This document shows, piece by piece, positions 13,445 to 13,473 of a stretch of DNA of 13,473 nt. The translations under genes were made by a program, and so were the position numbers. Position 1 is the first letter of the stretch. Every line of letters begins with the position of its first letter. This DNA comes from DATKDU01 sp035512595 (GTDB lineage Bacteria > Planctomycetota > Planctomycetia > Pirellulales > Pirellulaceae). Under the pieces are notes generated by a model. It did not search any database. It was not told where the DNA came from and saw only the letters and a program-made list of their open reading frames with translations. The DNA lies in assembly GCA_035512595.1 (NCBI GenBank), contig DATKDU010000541.1, forward strand, positions 1-13,473, read 5' to 3'.

Positions 13445-13473
13445 AGGTAACAGCGGTTAGGTGGGTGTACCGG

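Noticed and set aside
1..13473. tRNA genes, rRNA and CRISPR arrays, and an att core shared by both ends
   Set aside because: None was recognised. No direct repeat links the 4100-4317 region to 13441-13473, and the right end of the element probably lies outside the window.

Overview
The window looks like a GC-rich bacterial chromosome, probably a planctomycete, carrying most of an integrated mobile element. The planctomycete call is an inference. It rests on the style of the integrase (box I reading GFGNTD, box II reading YALRH), the small helix-turn-helix and coiled-coil genes beside it, and family resemblance of the small hypothetical proteins. No rRNA, tRNA or CRISPR array was seen, so the host cannot be placed more precisely.

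Left part, about 1-3369, is chromosome-like. Two small minus-strand hypothetical genes (231-584 and 646-879) diverge from a plus-strand aldo/keto reductase (1111-1961, broken by a one-base frameshift near its 3' end). A secreted beta-propeller protein of the TolB/PD40 type follows (2176-3369). From 3370 to 4317 no gene is convincing. That stretch holds a 69-bp tandem repeat, a possible truncated gene start at 4020, and two small hairpins that show the same loop sequence.

Right part, 4318 to the right edge, is a single minus-strand gene train read from right to left. The order is tyrosine integrase, a 222-aa unknown protein with a possible winged-helix end, a 66-aa coiled-coil protein, a 82-aa excisionase-type HTH protein, a stand-alone AAA+/SF3-like helicase, a 231-aa protein with a CCHC zinc knuckle, an AEP-type primase with zinc ribbon and helicase domain, and a family A DNA polymerase. 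The first four genes overlap or nearly touch. Together they describe an integrative element with its own replication module: Int and Xis for integration and excision, and primase, two paralogous helicases and a polymerase for copying. No capsid, portal, terminase, relaxase or conjugation gene is visible, so a satellite, a plasmid-like integrative element or a partial prophage are all possible.

The most unusual point is the primase-helicase/polymerase junction at about 6180-6246. The helicase frame is broken by one extra base. Once that base is ignored, helicase sequence runs directly into the middle of a polymerase exonuclease domain, as if a deletion had fused the two genes. All three exonuclease catalytic sites are missing or replaced, while the polymerase motifs A, B and C are present. 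Either the element carries a real primase-helicase-polymerase fusion, or it is decayed, or the assembly is wrong here; read mapping would decide.
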